A stretch of DNA of 14,222 bases, taken from an uncultured Eubacteriales bacterium (GTDB lineage Bacteria; Bacillota; Clostridia; Monoglobales; Monoglobaceae). The DNA lies in NCBI GenBank assembly GCA_900552305.1, contig URZD01000035.1, positions 1 to 14,222 on the forward strand, in the 5' to 3' direction. The stretch's first letter is position 1, and every line of letters begins with the position of its first letter. Position numbers and translations under genes: made by a program. A model generated the notes under the pieces. It was not told the origin of the DNA and made no database searches. It saw nothing but the letters and a program-made list of their open reading frames with translations. Below, piece after piece: positions 13,598 to 14,222 of this stretch.

Positions 13598-14222
13598 ATG
13601 AAAAAAAGATTTCTTAGCTTGGCGCTGGCTGCGGTCATGGCTGTCGGAATGTTGCCGATGACAGCCGTGCAGAACGCTGCGGCGGCAACGGAAAGCGAAC
13701 AGAAAAGCGCCATAGACCGTTCGGCGTATGAGGGGTTGGGTTTTACCGGTTTGGATGCGGAAAATGATGACAATTCATTTTTCGGCACGGCAAACACGGT
13801 ACTGATGCCAAAAAAGGAGCTTTACCTCAACTATAACGGAAGCAGTAACTACGGTCAGCTGCTCCGTTCCGGTCTGAATATGTACAACGGCGGCGGAGGC
13901 CTTCGCGAACGCGGAGCGTATCAAAGATACGGTCAGTATAAAAACGGAGACTGGGCAAACCTGAAGGATGAAAACGGCTACACCGGCGGTCAGCTCGGCG
14001 GCACAGAGCTGTACCGTGACGTAACGAGCAAAAACTCGCATAAGCGGCGCGCGTACGCGGAGTCGGTGGCGTTTAATCCCGGCGGCGGCAGGGATTCCAA
14101 TGTCGCAACGGTGTACATAACCACGGTAGACGGAAACAGGAGCAACCAGAAGATTTCATTGGAAATTGCATCGTTTACCAATGAGGGCAAAACAAGAAAT
14201 ACAACAACGTATACCGTTACCA
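13598..14222 (+). CDS. Secreted protein of unknown family, 5' part (runs off window end)
   Basis: ATG 13598 follows AGGAGGG (13580-13586) and opens a frame with no stop to the window end; 208 residues are visible. A classical Sec signal peptide is clear: KKR, the hydrophobic core FLSLALAAVMAVGMLPM, and a probable cleavage after NAAAA at about residue 30. There is no lipobox. The mature part is rich in Gly, Asn, Tyr, Ser and Thr (NYNGSSNYGQLL, MYNGGGGLRERGAYQRYG, FNPGGGRDSNVATVYITT) with alternating beta-like segments, as in large surface or extracellular proteins of gut Clostridia. I do not recognise a named domain. The partial frame says nothing about total size or wall anchoring. It lies directly downstream of the LAL regulator and is probably cotranscribed with it. 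Confidence 0.8.
   Translation, partial: MKKRFLSLALAAVMAVGMLPMTAVQNAAAATESEQKSAIDRSAYEGLGFTGLDAENDDNSFFGTANTVLMPKKELYLNYNGSSNYGQLLRSGLNMYNGGGGLRERGAYQRYGQYKNGDWANLKDENGYTGGQLGGTELYRDVTSKNSHKRRAYAESVAFNPGGGRDSNVATVYITTVDGNRSNQKISLEIASFTNEGKTRNTTTYTVT

Overview
The window reads as a chromosomal segment of a Gram-positive, Clostridia-type Firmicute, probably a gut or rumen member of the Oscillospiraceae/Ruminococcaceae sort. The evidence is a HemZ-type coproporphyrinogen dehydrogenase, NrdR, RNase Y next to YmdB, strong AAGGAGG-type ribosome binding sites, TTGACA-N17-TATAAT promoters, GTG/TTG starts, a lipobox substrate-binding protein and CadA-type metal resistance. This taxonomic call is an inference from gene content. 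All genes lie on the plus strand. I see no tRNA, rRNA, CRISPR array, insertion sequence or phage gene.

Layout. (1) 3-902 is the 3' part of hemZ, followed by nrdR (951-1403) and a strong terminator. (2) A good promoter at 1538-1566 and a roughly 165-nt structured leader precede rny, whose start codon is odd; rny ends at a terminator (3321-3349). (3) ymdB, pgeF, a TfoX-N-domain gene, an orphan family-5 solute-binding lipoprotein and dinB follow in close order, ending at a terminator that overlaps the dinB stop codon. (4) A self-contained metal-efflux cassette lies between two terminators: a consensus promoter, a near-palindromic operator, a SmtB/CzrA-type ArsR repressor with an intact alpha-5 Zn site, a free-standing 71-aa HMA metallochaperone, and a PIB-2 (Zn/Cd/Pb) P-type ATPase whose 5' end is frameshifted. 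(5) A 781-aa MalT-like (LAL) ATPase/LuxR regulator is followed after 28 bp by a secreted protein of unknown family that runs off the window end.

Working together. RNase Y cuts RNA, YmdB-family enzymes hydrolyse 2',3'-cyclic nucleotides, and PgeF-family enzymes act on purine nucleosides, so the rny-ymdB-pgeF stretch may form an RNA-turnover and salvage route (inference). The ArsR/HMA/ATPase unit should respond to and expel Zn, Cd or Pb, but the pump appears damaged at its N-terminus in this sequence. The LAL regulator is placed to control the exported protein downstream. The observations most worth checking are the frameshifted ATPase, the rny start with an AUA at ideal spacing from the ribosome binding site, and the LAL/secreted-protein pair.
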